From Nocardioidaceae bacterium (lineage in GTDB: Bacteria; Actinomycetota; Actinomycetes; Propionibacteriales; Nocardioidaceae), in the NCBI GenBank assembly GCA_013695785.1, contig JACCZT010000187.1, forward strand, positions 1 through 47,650: DNA of 47,650 bases, in the 5' to 3' direction. The notes beneath the pieces are model-generated. The model made no database searches, was not told the origin of the DNA, and saw only the letters and a program-made list of their open reading frames with translations. Position numbers and translations under genes: made by a program. Every line of letters starts with the position of its first letter. Position 1 is the first letter of the stretch. Positions 1-8,191 of the stretch are shown piece by piece.

Positions 1-1
1 C

Positions 2-106
2 CGCGGCTGCGAACTCGTATTGCTTCAAGACCCGGAACCGAAATTCGAGAAAGTGAAACGCAAACGCCGGGTGGTGATCCGCGGACGTCCTTACACACAA
101 GCTTAA
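2..106 (+). CDS. 3' end of an unidentified gene (partial, runs off the left edge)
   Basis: One frame is open from the window edge to a TAA at 104-106 and gives 34 residues of a strongly basic C-terminus (…KVKRKRRVVIRGRPYTQA). It has no stop before position 104 and reads like the tail of a real protein, but its codons are less GC-biased than the neighbours. I do not recognise the family. A cluster of Lys and Arg suggests nucleic-acid binding, which is only inference. The short length means it could also be chance. Confidence 0.35.
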   Translation, partial: RGCELVLLQDPEPKFEKVKRKRRVVIRGRPYTQA

Positions 107-284
107 GAACTGCTCCTTAGCAGCCACGGCAACCCTAGCACGCATCGTCGGTGCGTCTCGGTCGCTGAATTGCTGGACTCGCCTCGACCGATTGGGGTTG
201 ACTGGGCGGTCGGGCGGGGGGCCGAGCCGGTCGGTCCGAGGGTGCCGCGCAAGTTCGGAGGCCCCACGATGGACTACACGCCCT

Positions 285-542
285 ACAGCCACGGGCATCG
301 CGCTGCTGCGCATCGTCGACCCCAAGAACAAGTCCAAGACGGTCGAGGAGTTCGGCCTGGCCTACATGGGCTTCGCGCCGGTAGAGATCGCCATGGCGAT
401 CGTGGCGCCGGTTCTGATCATCCAAGGGTTCGGCTGGGCGTTCATCGTCGCCTGCCTCGTCTCTGGCGTCGGCGTGCTGGCGATGACGTTCGTTTTGGGG
501 TGGAACCGACTCGACGACGTCGACCAACCGACAAGAAGCTGA
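285..542 (+). pseudogene. Remnant of a sodium:glutamate-symporter-like membrane protein (C-terminal fragment)
   Basis: From about 285 the reading frame encodes TATGIALLRIVDP, followed by two strongly hydrophobic segments (about 362-430 and 433-510) and a TGA at 540-542. The TG-LLRIVDP stretch followed by two membrane helices resembles the C-terminal part of GltS-like Na+/glutamate symporters. Nothing upstream in this frame looks like the rest of such a transporter: 107-284 is Arg/Ser/Gly-rich and has no membrane segments. I read it as a 5'-truncated relic. The family assignment rests on one short motif and is tentative. The gap 543-595 holds nothing recognisable. Confidence 0.4.
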
Positions 543-595
543 TGGCCGACCGCTGCGTACGCCACCAAGATCGTGCTCAAGCCTTGAGGCGGCGC

Positions 596-601
596 TAGCG
601 T
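596..601 (+). promoter_or_regulatory. -10 box of a probable leaderless promoter
   Basis: TAGCGT lies 7 nt before the ATG at 609 and there is no Shine-Dalgarno between them. This spacing puts the transcription start at or next to the start codon. Confidence 0.45.
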
Positions 602-608
602 TGCGGCC

Positions 609-1808
609 ATGACGTACGACGTGGAGCGGGTCCGGTCACACTTCCCAGCGCTCGGTCACGGCATCGCACACTTCGACGGACCAGGCGGTTCACAGACGCC
701 GGACGTCGTGGGTGCCGCCGTGGCCGGCGTGATGACGTCCGGAGTCTCCAACCGCGGCCGGGTGACGGCCGCGGAGCGCCGCGCCGACGACACCGTGACG
801 GCAGCGCGTCTCGCGATCGGCGACCTGCTCGCGGCCCCGCCGGACGGCGTGGTGTTCGGACGCAGCATGACCCAGCTGACGTACGCCTTCTCCCAGATGC
901 TGGCAGCCACGTGGGAGCCGGGGGACGAGGTCGTAGTCACCCGGCTCGACCACGACGCCAACATCCGCCCGTGGGTCCAGTCCGCCGAACGGGTAGGTGC
1001 GACGGTGCGGTGGGCCGAGCTCGACCCCGCCACCGGTGAGCTGGCGGCTGACGCCGTCGCCGCGGTCATGTCGAGCCGAACGCGGCTCGTCGCCGTCACC
1101 GCCGCGTCCAACCTGATCGGCACGCGGCCCGACGTCGCGGCGATTGGCCGCCTGGCGCACAACGCGGGTGCGGTGCTGTACGTCGACGGGGTCCACTACG
1201 CCGCGCACGCGTCGGCCGACGTCGGTGCTATTGGAGCCGACCTGTTCGCGTGCTCACCGTACAAGTTCCTCGGCCCGCACTGCGGCGTCGTCGCCGGGCG
1301 TCCGGAGCTGCTCGCGTCGCTCCGCCCTGACAAGCTGCTGCCGGCGACCGACGAGGTCCCTGAACGGTTCGAGCTCGGCACCCTGCCGTACGAGCTGTTG
1401 GCCGGCACCACGGCGGCGGTCGACTTCCTCGCGGCGATCGGCCCAGGCGGCGGCGAGACACGACGCGGTGACCTCGTCGCTGCCTTCGCCGCGATCGAGG
1501 AGCACGAGGACGCACTGCGCCTGCGCCTCGAGGCGGGTCTGCACGACCTCGGCGCCACGCTCTACTCCCGAGCCGCGCAGCGTACGCCGACGCTGCTGTT
1601 CACCTTCGACGGGCGCGACTCGACCGAGCTTTACCGTTTCCTGGCCGCACGCGGCGTGGACGCGCCAGCCGGGTCGTTCTACGCCATTGAGGCCAGTCGT
1701 GCCCTCGGGCTCGGCGACGACGGGGCCGTCCGCGTCGGGTTGGCGCCGTACACGAACGACGACGATGTCGACCGACTGCTCGACGGACTGCGAGCCTTCG
1801 TGGCGTAA
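609..1808 (+). CDS. Cysteine-desulfurase-like class V aminotransferase
   Basis: A 399-residue PLP-dependent enzyme of fold type I, matching the cysteine-desulfurase-like subfamily typified by Vibrio VC1184. The PLP lysine is K219 in SPYKFLGPHCG, the cofactor aspartate is D193 in YVDGVHYAAH, and a conserved RLDHDAN block lies near 112-118. The flexible loop with the catalytic cysteine found in true IscS/SufS is not evident, so sulfur mobilisation is not assured; the substrate may be another amino acid. No Fe-S assembly genes are nearby. The ATG at 609 follows a TAGCGT box without an SD, so it is probably leaderless. It converges on the MFS gene with an 18-nt gap and no visible terminator. Confidence 0.88.
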   Translation: MTYDVERVRSHFPALGHGIAHFDGPGGSQTPDVVGAAVAGVMTSGVSNRGRVTAAERRADDTVTAARLAIGDLLAAPPDGVVFGRSMTQLTYAFSQMLAATWEPGDEVVVTRLDHDANIRPWVQSAERVGATVRWAELDPATGELAADAVAAVMSSRTRLVAVTAASNLIGTRPDVAAIGRLAHNAGAVLYVDGVHYAAHASADVGAIGADLFACSPYKFLGPHCGVVAGRPELLASLRPDKLLPATDEVPERFELGTLPYELLAGTTAAVDFLAAIGPGGGETRRGDLVAAFAAIEEHEDALRLRLEAGLHDLGATLYSRAAQRTPTLLFTFDGRDSTELYRFLAARGVDAPAGSFYAIEASRALGLGDDGAVRVGLAPYTNDDDVDRLLDGLRAFVA

Positions 1809-1826
1809 CCGGCACCAGCCGATCGG

Positions 1827-3263
1827 TCAGCGTGGGTGCGACGCGGGCTGGGACACGCCGCAGTGCGCATTTCGCTCGACCGGGACGGGATACTGATGCG
1901 GCACCTTGCGTACCAACGCCGCGGCCACCAGCCCACCTGCGACGAGCAGACCGGCGCAGATGAGCATGGCGGTGGTGAAGCCGCGGTCGAAGACGCCGGG
2001 GTCGGCGTAGTCGTCGCCGCGGATCCCGACCAGCGCCGGCAGGGCGGCGACGGCGAGCAGTTGCGCCGTACGGGCCACGGCGTTGTTGATGCCAGAGGCG
2101 ATGCCCGCCTGAGTCCGTGGTGCTGCGCCGAGGACGGCGGTCGTCAGCGGTGCCACCAGCATCGACAGGCCGAGGCCGAACACGACGACGCCTGGCAGCA
2201 CGTCGCGCCAGTACGACGTGTCCGGGCCGATGCGCAGCAGCAGCAAGAGCCCTGCTGCGCTGAGGAGCGGGCCGACGGTCATCGGCAGCCGCGGACCGAT
2301 CCGCGTCGCGACGGCACCGGCGTACGACGACAGCACCAACATCAGGACGGTTATCGGGAGGCTCGCGGCGCCGGCCGCGAGGGGGGAGTATCCGGCGACG
2401 ACCTGCAGCTCCAGGACGAGCAGGAAGAAGGTACCGCCGAGGGCGGCGTACACCGCGAGGGTGACGAGGTTGGCGGCAGCGAAGACCCGCTCGGCGAACA
2501 GCACCAGCGGCACCAGCGGGTGCGGGCTGCGGCGCTCCTGCACCACGAACGCCACCAGCAGCAGCAGGCCGGTTACCGCTGGGACCGGTTCGGAGGCAAT
2601 GAGACCGTACGTGCCGAACGCGAGCGCAGCGGCGGCGAGGACGATACCGGGGACGTCGAACGACCGCGGGGCGTCTGGGTCGCGGCTCTCTGGTACGTGC
2701 CGTACGGCGATCCACACGATGGCGGCGGCGACCGGCACGTTGATCAAGAAGACCGCCCGCCAGCTGACCGCGCCGACCAGCCACCCGCCGAGCAACGGGC
2801 CGACGGCGGCAGCGACGCCACCCAGCCCTGACCACGCGCCGATGGCGGCACCCCGGTCGCTTTCATCGATCGAGGCCGAGATCAGCGCCAGGCTCCCAGG
2901 GGTGAGCAGCGCACCGCCGACGCCTTGCAACGCCCGTGCGGCGACGAGGGTCTCGATGTTGGGCGCAAACCCGCACAAAAGTGACGCCACCGCAAACCAC
3001 ACGACGCCGACCAGGAACACGCGGCGACGCCCCCACCGGTCGCCCAGCGCGCCGCCGAGAAGGATGAACGACGCGAGCGTCAACGTGTAGGAGTTGACCG
3101 TCCACTGCAGGCCGGCGACGCCGGTGCCGAGGTCGGCGCCGATATCGGGGAGGGCGACGTTGACGACGGTGGCATCCAACATCGCCAGGCTCGAGCCCAG
3201 CACGGTGGCCGTCAGGAGCCAGCGCCCACCGGCGGACTTGATCGCAAGGGTGTCGCCCACCAC
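1827..3263 (-). CDS. MFS drug-efflux transporter, DHA2 (14-TM) type
   Basis: About 478 residues with many hydrophobic helices, fitting the 14-helix DHA2 family of proton-coupled multidrug exporters. Diagnostic motifs are LDATVVNVALP in TM1 (about 29-39) and GALGDRWGRRR in the TM2-TM3 loop (about 71-81). GSLALISASI and GPLLGGWL, the latter resembling motif C of exporters, are also present. The start is uncertain: GTG codons at 3263 and 3260 precede the conserved region, while an in-frame ATG at 3299 lies inside the 22-bp repeat array and would add 12 unlikely residues. No regulator gene lies beside it. Substrate unknown. Confidence 0.88.
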   Translation of the reverse strand: MVGDTLAIKSAGGRWLLTATVLGSSLAMLDATVVNVALPDIGADLGTGVAGLQWTVNSYTLTLASFILLGGALGDRWGRRRVFLVGVVWFAVASLLCGFAPNIETLVAARALQGVGGALLTPGSLALISASIDESDRGAAIGAWSGLGGVAAAVGPLLGGWLVGAVSWRAVFLINVPVAAAIVWIAVRHVPESRDPDAPRSFDVPGIVLAAAALAFGTYGLIASEPVPAVTGLLLLVAFVVQERRSPHPLVPLVLFAERVFAAANLVTLAVYAALGGTFFLLVLELQVVAGYSPLAAGAASLPITVLMLVLSSYAGAVATRIGPRLPMTVGPLLSAAGLLLLLRIGPDTSYWRDVLPGVVVFGLGLSMLVAPLTTAVLGAAPRTQAGIASGINNAVARTAQLLAVAALPALVGIRGDDYADPGVFDRGFTTAMLICAGLLVAGGLVAAALVRKVPHQYPVPVERNAHCGVSQPASHPR

Positions 3264-3296
3264 GTCATCGTGCCACCCAACCCCCACCCTCCCAGT

Positions 3297-3336
3297 CATC
3301 CGCAGGTTCTGGCCCCTCGATCTGCAGGTTCTGGCC
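3297..3336. repeat. 22-bp repeat array, copy A (two units, second degenerate)
   Basis: On the + strand, CATCCGCAGGTTCTGG followed by CCCCTC (3297-3318) is followed by a diverged second unit, GATCTGCAGGTTCTGGCC (3319-3336). It directly abuts the TAA (3338-3340) of the HAD gene. It is inverted with respect to arrays B and C. Confidence 0.85.
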
Positions 3337-3337
3337 G

Positions 3338-3922
3338 TTACAGGATGCGGACGACCGATTCCACATCCGCTTCGGACAGACCGTTTCGCGGATCGGTTCG
3401 GACGCACCGCACGGAGGTCGAGATGTCCTCGCGAGCATTGAAGTACGCGATATCGGCATCGCCGCACTCGTCGTCTATCCACACGACAGGTCGTCGGGTC
3501 GCCGCGGCGAGGTCGCCCACATACGAACTCTTGAAGTACACCCCGTCACCTTCGAGTATCCGCATGCGTTCTTGGAACTCGCGCCGCTGGCCGAGTGAGC
3601 TGGTGTCAGTGGGGCGGGTGAACTCGAGGTACGGCCAGGTCGCGCCGATCCCGCCGATGGCCGGCGACAACTCTCTTGGTGCGGCGGCCTCCCACATGGT
3701 GGCCCAGAACAGGTCGCAGCGTCCTTCTTCGGCGGCATCGGTCAGCGGGCACAACAGCTCGACGAGGTCACGCCTGGTCCTGATGAGGTAACCGAGGATG
3801 GTGTGCGTGACGTAGTCGTCGGGCTCGTCGGGGGCCAGGGCATTGAGCGCACCGTCGACATCGACGCCGATGAGCGGTCGTCCGGGATGGGCGAGCAGCC
3901 GTTCGTCGTACACCATGACCAT
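3338..3922 (-). CDS. HAD-like hydrolase of the actinobacterial 'Swiss Army Knife' HAD type
   Basis: A 194-residue protein with the HAD motif I GVDVDGALN (nucleophile D21, acid/base D23) and a late acidic motif VVWIDDE (D150, D151, E152). TMWE at about 76-79, WPYLEF and TDP..GLS fit the HAD domain first described in Swiss-Army-Knife RNA repair proteins (HAD_SAK_2). Such stand-alone proteins are common in Actinobacteria; the substrate is unknown, with nucleotides or RNA ends as candidates. The start is one of ATG 3922, ATG 3916 or GTG 3913, none with a clear SD. Reading further upstream would translate the repeat array, which is why the longer version is rejected. The gene sits alone between two inverted repeat arrays. 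Confidence 0.8.
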   Translation of the reverse strand: MVMVYDERLLAHPGRPLIGVDVDGALNALAPDEPDDYVTHTILGYLIRTRRDLVELLCPLTDAAEEGRCDLFWATMWEAAAPRELSPAIGGIGATWPYLEFTRPTDTSSLGQRREFQERMRILEGDGVYFKSSYVGDLAAATRRPVVWIDDECGDADIAYFNAREDISTSVRCVRTDPRNGLSEADVESVVRIL

Positions 3923-3946
3923 GTTCGTACCAGCCGAAGGCAAGCC

Positions 3947-3990
3947 GAGGGGCCAGAACCTGCGGATGGAGGGGCCAGAACCTGCGGATG
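3947..3990. repeat. 22-bp repeat array, copy B (two identical tandem units)
   Basis: Two perfect tandem copies, 3947-3968 and 3969-3990, each GAGGGGCCAGAA then CCTGCGGATG on the + strand. On the minus strand the array begins 5 nt after the TGA (3996-3998) of the glutamine-synthetase-like gene, separated by CCCGT. The same TGA-CCCG-repeat junction recurs at array C. Confidence 0.92.
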
Positions 3991-3995
3991 ACGGG

Positions 3996-5372
3996 TCAGT
4001 GGGTCCAGCGGAGGGCGGCGGCGACCTCCTCCTCGGTCGCGGTGGCGAAGTGCTCCATCTCGGCATGCCGCACGGCCAGGATCGAGCCGCGAAGGTCCGA
4101 ACCGAACGCCTCGGCCAGCACGTCGTCGGCTTCGAACAGCACCGTGCTCGTCTGCAGACTCTGCGGCAGCCGGTCGATGCCACGTGACTGCAGCTCCTCC
4201 TCGCTCAACACCGCCGGATCGACCTCGACCGGCGCGGGCAGCTCGGTCCCTGCCGCCATCCCCGCCGAGCCGACGGCGATGATTCCTGCGAGCACGAGGT
4301 ACGGGTTGGCCAGCAGGTCGAAGCACTTGACCTCGACGTTGGCCGCCCAGGCGTCACTACCGGCCGACCCGGTCACCATCCGCAGCGCGGCCTCGCGGTT
4401 CTCCAGGCCCCAGCACGAGTACGCGCCCGCCCAGTGCGACGGCACCAGCCGCAGGTAGCTCGCGACGCTCGGGGCGCCGATCGCCATCAGCGCAGGCAGA
4501 TGCTCCAGCAAACCGGCGGTGAAGGACGCCCCCTCCGCGGTCAGGCCGAACTCCGCATCACCGCCGGCCATCAGGTTGTGTCCGTCGCGCCAGAGGCTGA
4601 CGTGGACGTGTCCACCGTTGCCGACACCAGAGATGTCGACCTTGGGGGAGAAGGACGTACGCATGCCGTGCCGCCTCCCCACGGCGCGGATCGTGTCGCG
4701 GACGAGGATCGAGGTGTCGGCCGCTGCGAGCGGGTCCTCGGCGGCGACGGACACCTCGAGCTGTCCGGCGGCGTACTCGGGGTGGAACTGCTCGACCTCG
4801 ACACCCTGGGCGGTCAGCGCCTCGAGCAGCTCGCGGGCGTAGTCCGAGACGTCCCCGAGGCGAGCCAGGCTGTACGCCGGTCCGAGCGCCGCGGGGACGA
4901 AGTCGTCGGTGCCGGCGACCGAGACCACCCACTCGACCTCGACGGCGGCCGACATCGTGATGCCCTGGGCGGCGAGGTCGTCCACCAGCCGGCGTAAGAG
5001 CAGCCGCCCACAACCGGCATGTGGTTCGCCGGACTGCTCGTACCGTTCCCCGGGTATCCAGGCCCATCCTGGCTGCGCGGCGAGCCTGACCACGCGGTCG
5101 AGGTCGGGCATGATGCGCAGGTCACCGACGGGCGTCGAGCCGTCCGGAGCCGCGGCGATCGAGTCGTTGAAGGTGAACAGGTCGAAGCTCGGCGTCGTAC
5201 CCGCACCCCAGGCAGCGAGCTGGGGGAGCCGCGCGAGCGGCACGGACTTGACCCGGGTGATGCCGGCGTTGTCGGTGAAGGTCGTCGCGACCGCGACGAC
5301 GCCGTCCGCCGCCAGGGCGTCGACGAGCTGTTCGGCGCGTGCCTTGCGATCCTCGCGTGCTGTCACGTCCAT
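3996..5372 (-). CDS. Glutamine-synthetase-like gamma-glutamyl-amine ligase (FluG C-terminal type)
   Basis: A 458-residue type I GS-fold protein expected to couple ATP hydrolysis to joining glutamate to an amine. Visible active-site elements are VEVEW (metal ligands E145 and E147), FHPEYAAGQLE (E199, E206), GNGGHVHVSL (H255, H257) and ENREAALR (R326, R331). The last departs from the NRSA.IRIP consensus of housekeeping GlnA, and no NLYDLP adenylylation site is seen, so this is a specialised paralogue like GlnA3/GlnA4 (polyamine or ethanolamine) or FluG. ATG 5372 is preceded by GAGAG at about 10 nt; longer versions run into non-coding sequence. It is divergent from the permease with about 160 bp between them, probably holding promoters for both directions. 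The amine substrate cannot be read from sequence. Confidence 0.85.
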   Translation of the reverse strand: MDVTAREDRKARAEQLVDALAADGVVAVATTFTDNAGITRVKSVPLARLPQLAAWGAGTTPSFDLFTFNDSIAAAPDGSTPVGDLRIMPDLDRVVRLAAQPGWAWIPGERYEQSGEPHAGCGRLLLRRLVDDLAAQGITMSAAVEVEWVVSVAGTDDFVPAALGPAYSLARLGDVSDYARELLEALTAQGVEVEQFHPEYAAGQLEVSVAAEDPLAAADTSILVRDTIRAVGRRHGMRTSFSPKVDISGVGNGGHVHVSLWRDGHNLMAGGDAEFGLTAEGASFTAGLLEHLPALMAIGAPSVASYLRLVPSHWAGAYSCWGLENREAALRMVTGSAGSDAWAANVEVKCFDLLANPYLVLAGIIAVGSAGMAAGTELPAPVEVDPAVLSEEELQSRGIDRLPQSLQTSTVLFEADDVLAEAFGSDLRGSILAVRHAEMEHFATATEEEVAAALRWTH

Positions 5373-5530
5373 GTTCTTCGCTCTCTCGTCGGGGTGCGCC
5401 CAGGATATTGCCATCTGACAGTACGACGTCACCGCGCTGCTGGTGCGACGGACTGCCGATGCTGGACAGCCTTCCCTGCCGCGGCCACACTGATCCCACG
5501 GGGGCCGGTCTAGCGACATCGAAATGGGCC

Positions 5531-7012
5531 ATGACGGTACCGAGCAACGAGACCACGAGCGATGCGGAACGCCGCCGACTGCGTCGAGGCCTGTCCGTGT
5601 GGCAGGCGGTGGGCATCTCGGTCGCCTTGATGGCGCCGAGCATGGCCATCAACATCAACCCGCAGGGTACGGCGGGGCTCGTCGGGCGGGCGACACCGCT
5701 GGCGTTCCTGCTCGCCGCGATAGCGGTGCTACTCATCGCCTACGTGTTCGTGCGGCTGTGTCAGTACTACCGGCACGCGGGCAGCGTGTACGCGTTCGCC
5801 GGCGCGACTCTCGGGGCGCGTGCCGGTGCCGTCGCCGGCCTCGGCCTGATGGCGACGTACATGTTCTACGGGATGGTCACCGCGTCGGCCGCTGGCATCT
5901 TCGGCTCCGCATTCCTGGACCAGATCGGACTGTGGACCGATCAGCCTTCCTGGGCGGGATACGCCATCGCCGGGCTTGCGCTCGTGCTTGCCTACATCTC
6001 CTCGGTGCTTCCCGCCCGCCGCGCCACCACCACCTTGCTCACGATCGAAGGCATCACGGTGGCGCTGATCGTCATCATCGCCGCGATCGTGCTGGTACGG
6101 ATGTTGGCCGGCAACGCGCCGGGCGACGCGTCCGTCACACTCGACGTCTTCAAGGTCGCGTCCGGCACCGACTCCTCGACGTTGTTCCTGGGCATCGTCT
6201 TCGGTCTGTTGTCGTTCGCGGGCTTCGAGGCCGCGGCCACGCTGGGGGAGGAGGCAAACCAGCCGCAGCGCGACATCCCCCGCGCGATCCTCGGGACCGC
6301 GATCTTCGGCGGGCTCTACTTCGTGGTCATCACCGCCATCGAGATGATGGCGTTCGGCACCGACGAGGCGGGGGTTGCAGCCTTCACCGGCTCATCGGCG
6401 CTGATGGGCGACATCGGCACGTCCTACATCGGCGCCTGGGTCGGCGACATCGTCACCCTGGGGGCCGCGATCAGCGCCTTCGCATGCTGCCTGGCCTGCA
6501 TCGTGGGTGCGGCGAGGCTGCTGTTCGCGTTGACCCGCGACTTCGCACCGGACAACCCGATCGCCGGCACCGCGGCCAACGGCTCGCCTGCCGTAGCCTC
6601 GGGCTCCATCGCCGCGCTGATCGCCGTGATCGCTGCGGTGTGGGCCCTGTTCTTCGACGCGAAGATCGAGGACACGTTCTTGTGGAGTGCCACGATCGGG
6701 ACCCTGATCCTGATCGTGGCCTACGTCCTGGCCACCCTCGGGTGTATCAAGCTGGTGTTCATCGACCGCAAGCTCGACGTGCCGCAGTGGCAGGTCGTCA
6801 TCCCTGTCGCGGCGCTGCTCATGCTCCTCTACACGCTGTACCGCAACGTGTTCCCGTACCCCACCGAGGGTCCGGCCAGGTTCTTCCCGGTCGTGGCGTT
6901 CGGTTGGTTGCTGCTCGTTGCGGTGGTCGTGATCCTCTCCCCGGGCCTGGCCCGGCGGCTCACCGCAGGGCTCGTTGCCGCCGACGAGCGCTCAGACGAC
7001 GCGACGCACTGA
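5531..7012 (+). CDS. APC-superfamily amino acid/amine permease
   Basis: A 493-residue protein with about 12 hydrophobic helices. The first helix region has the APC signature SVWQAVGISVALMAPSMAIN (about 24-43), and FAGFEAAATLGEEANQPQRDIPRA near 215-240 is the classic APC consensus for helix 6 and the following loop. It should import an amino acid or amine by proton symport. ATG 5531 is chosen because the next upstream in-frame Met lies in non-coding sequence. It is head-to-head with the GS-like ligase and followed by two amidohydrolases, so its substrate is probably the compound the ligase or hydrolases act on. Confidence 0.88.
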   Translation: MTVPSNETTSDAERRRLRRGLSVWQAVGISVALMAPSMAININPQGTAGLVGRATPLAFLLAAIAVLLIAYVFVRLCQYYRHAGSVYAFAGATLGARAGAVAGLGLMATYMFYGMVTASAAGIFGSAFLDQIGLWTDQPSWAGYAIAGLALVLAYISSVLPARRATTTLLTIEGITVALIVIIAAIVLVRMLAGNAPGDASVTLDVFKVASGTDSSTLFLGIVFGLLSFAGFEAAATLGEEANQPQRDIPRAILGTAIFGGLYFVVITAIEMMAFGTDEAGVAAFTGSSALMGDIGTSYIGAWVGDIVTLGAAISAFACCLACIVGAARLLFALTRDFAPDNPIAGTAANGSPAVASGSIAALIAVIAAVWALFFDAKIEDTFLWSATIGTLILIVAYVLATLGCIKLVFIDRKLDVPQWQVVIPVAALLMLLYTLYRNVFPYPTEGPARFFPVVAFGWLLLVAVVVILSPGLARRLTAGLVAADERSDDATH

Positions 7013-7060
7013 GACCCCTTCGAGCGGTGGGCGAGGCATCGGTCTGACAGAGTGCTGCCC

Positions 7061-8191
7061 ATGCGCAGCTGGCCGGAGGTGCCGTCCATCCGCTTCGACG
7101 CGACGGCGATGGTCGACCACCACTGTCACGGTGTGTTGACCGAGGACCTCGACCGGGCCGGTTTCGAGGCGCTGCTGAACGAGGGCAACGGCGCGGGCGC
7201 GCTGGGTACGACGGTCTTCGACTCGATGCTCGGTCTGGCGGTACGCCGGTGGTGCGCCCCCGTGCTCGGTCTGGAGCCTCTCGCTGACGCGCAGGCGTAC
7301 CTCGCCAGGCGCACCGAGCTCGGCGCCGAGGAGGTGAACAACCGCTTCGTGTCGGCAAGTGCCACGGCGGACTTCGTCGTCGACACCGGTTTCGGCGCCG
7401 GGAGGGTCACCGGTGCGGAGCGGACGGCCGCCTATGCCGGCGGGCGCGGTCACGAGATCGTGCGGCTCGAAGCCGTTGCCGAGGAGCTGCTGGAATCCGG
7501 CACCACCCCCGCCGACTTCGCCGAGCGGCTGCGCGAACAGCTCACCGGCCGCGGCGCCGTCGGGGCCAAGAGCATCGCGGCGTACCGCACCGGCCTGGCG
7601 CTCGCCGCGGGCAAGCCGACCGACGACACCCTCGTCGCCGCGCTCGGTGAGTGCGGGCGCGACGCCGACGGAACGATCCGGCTGGCGCACCCGGTGGTGC
7701 ACGCGTGGCTCGCGCACACCGCTGTGGAGGAGGGGTTGCCGCTGCAGATCCATGTCGGCTACGGCGACAACGACGTCGACCTGGCCGACTGCGACCCGTT
7801 GCGCCTGACCGCGTTCCTGCGAGCGACCCAGGACCGCGGTACGCCGGTGCTGCTGCTGCACAACTACCCGTTCCACCGGCACGCTGCCTACCTCGCCCAG
7901 GTCTTCTCACACGTGTTCATGGACGTCGGTCTCGCGACGCACAACACCGGTGCGCTGTCCACGGCGTTGGTGCGGGAGTCGCTGGAGCTCGTACCGTTCG
8001 CCAAGATGCTGTACTCCTCCGACGCCTTCGGACTCGCCGAGCTGTACCACCTGGGCAGCCTGCTGTTCCGCCGGTCGATGTCTGAGGTGCTGGCCGGCCT
8101 GGTCGACGCCGATGAGATGGGTGAGACGGACGCGGAGCGCGTCGTCGACCTGGTGGCCCACGACAACGCCCGCCGGGTCTACGCGCTGTGA
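7061..8191 (+). CDS. FluG-type metal-dependent amidohydrolase
   Basis: A 376-residue amidohydrolase-superfamily TIM barrel. Predicted metal and catalytic residues are the H21-x-H23 pair (VDHHCHG), K170 in GAKSIAAYRTG (the usual carbamylated-lysine position), H231 (LQIHVGYGD), H267 (LLLHNYPFHRH) and D321 (LYSSDAFG). This set and the AYRTGL block fit the amidohydrolase half of FluG and of gamma-glutamyl-amide or related hydrolases. ATG 7061 is preferred over GTG 7052; neither has a good SD. It is 48 nt after the permease and overlaps the M20 gene by 4 nt, so the three are likely one transcript. It probably hydrolyses an amide made or imported by its neighbours. Confidence 0.84.
   Translation: MRSWPEVPSIRFDATAMVDHHCHGVLTEDLDRAGFEALLNEGNGAGALGTTVFDSMLGLAVRRWCAPVLGLEPLADAQAYLARRTELGAEEVNNRFVSASATADFVVDTGFGAGRVTGAERTAAYAGGRGHEIVRLEAVAEELLESGTTPADFAERLREQLTGRGAVGAKSIAAYRTGLALAAGKPTDDTLVAALGECGRDADGTIRLAHPVVHAWLAHTAVEEGLPLQIHVGYGDNDVDLADCDPLRLTAFLRATQDRGTPVLLLHNYPFHRHAAYLAQVFSHVFMDVGLATHNTGALSTALVRESLELVPFAKMLYSSDAFGLAELYHLGSLLFRRSMSEVLAGLVDADEMGETDAERVVDLVAHDNARRVYAL

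Noticed and set aside
609-1808. Assignment as iscS/sufS
   Set aside because: The catalytic cysteine loop of true cysteine desulfurases is not evident and no Fe-S assembly genes are nearby.
1600-2835. Long minus-strand frame rich in Arg/Pro overlapping the MFS gene
   Set aside because: Its composition (R, P, A) is the shadow of a GC-rich gene in another frame; the MFS protein has clear family motifs over the same bases.
3923-4183. Upstream in-frame extension of the HAD protein to 4183
   Set aside because: It would translate the repeat array and sequence antisense to the GS-like gene's 3' end; HAD motif I is already complete from ATG 3922.
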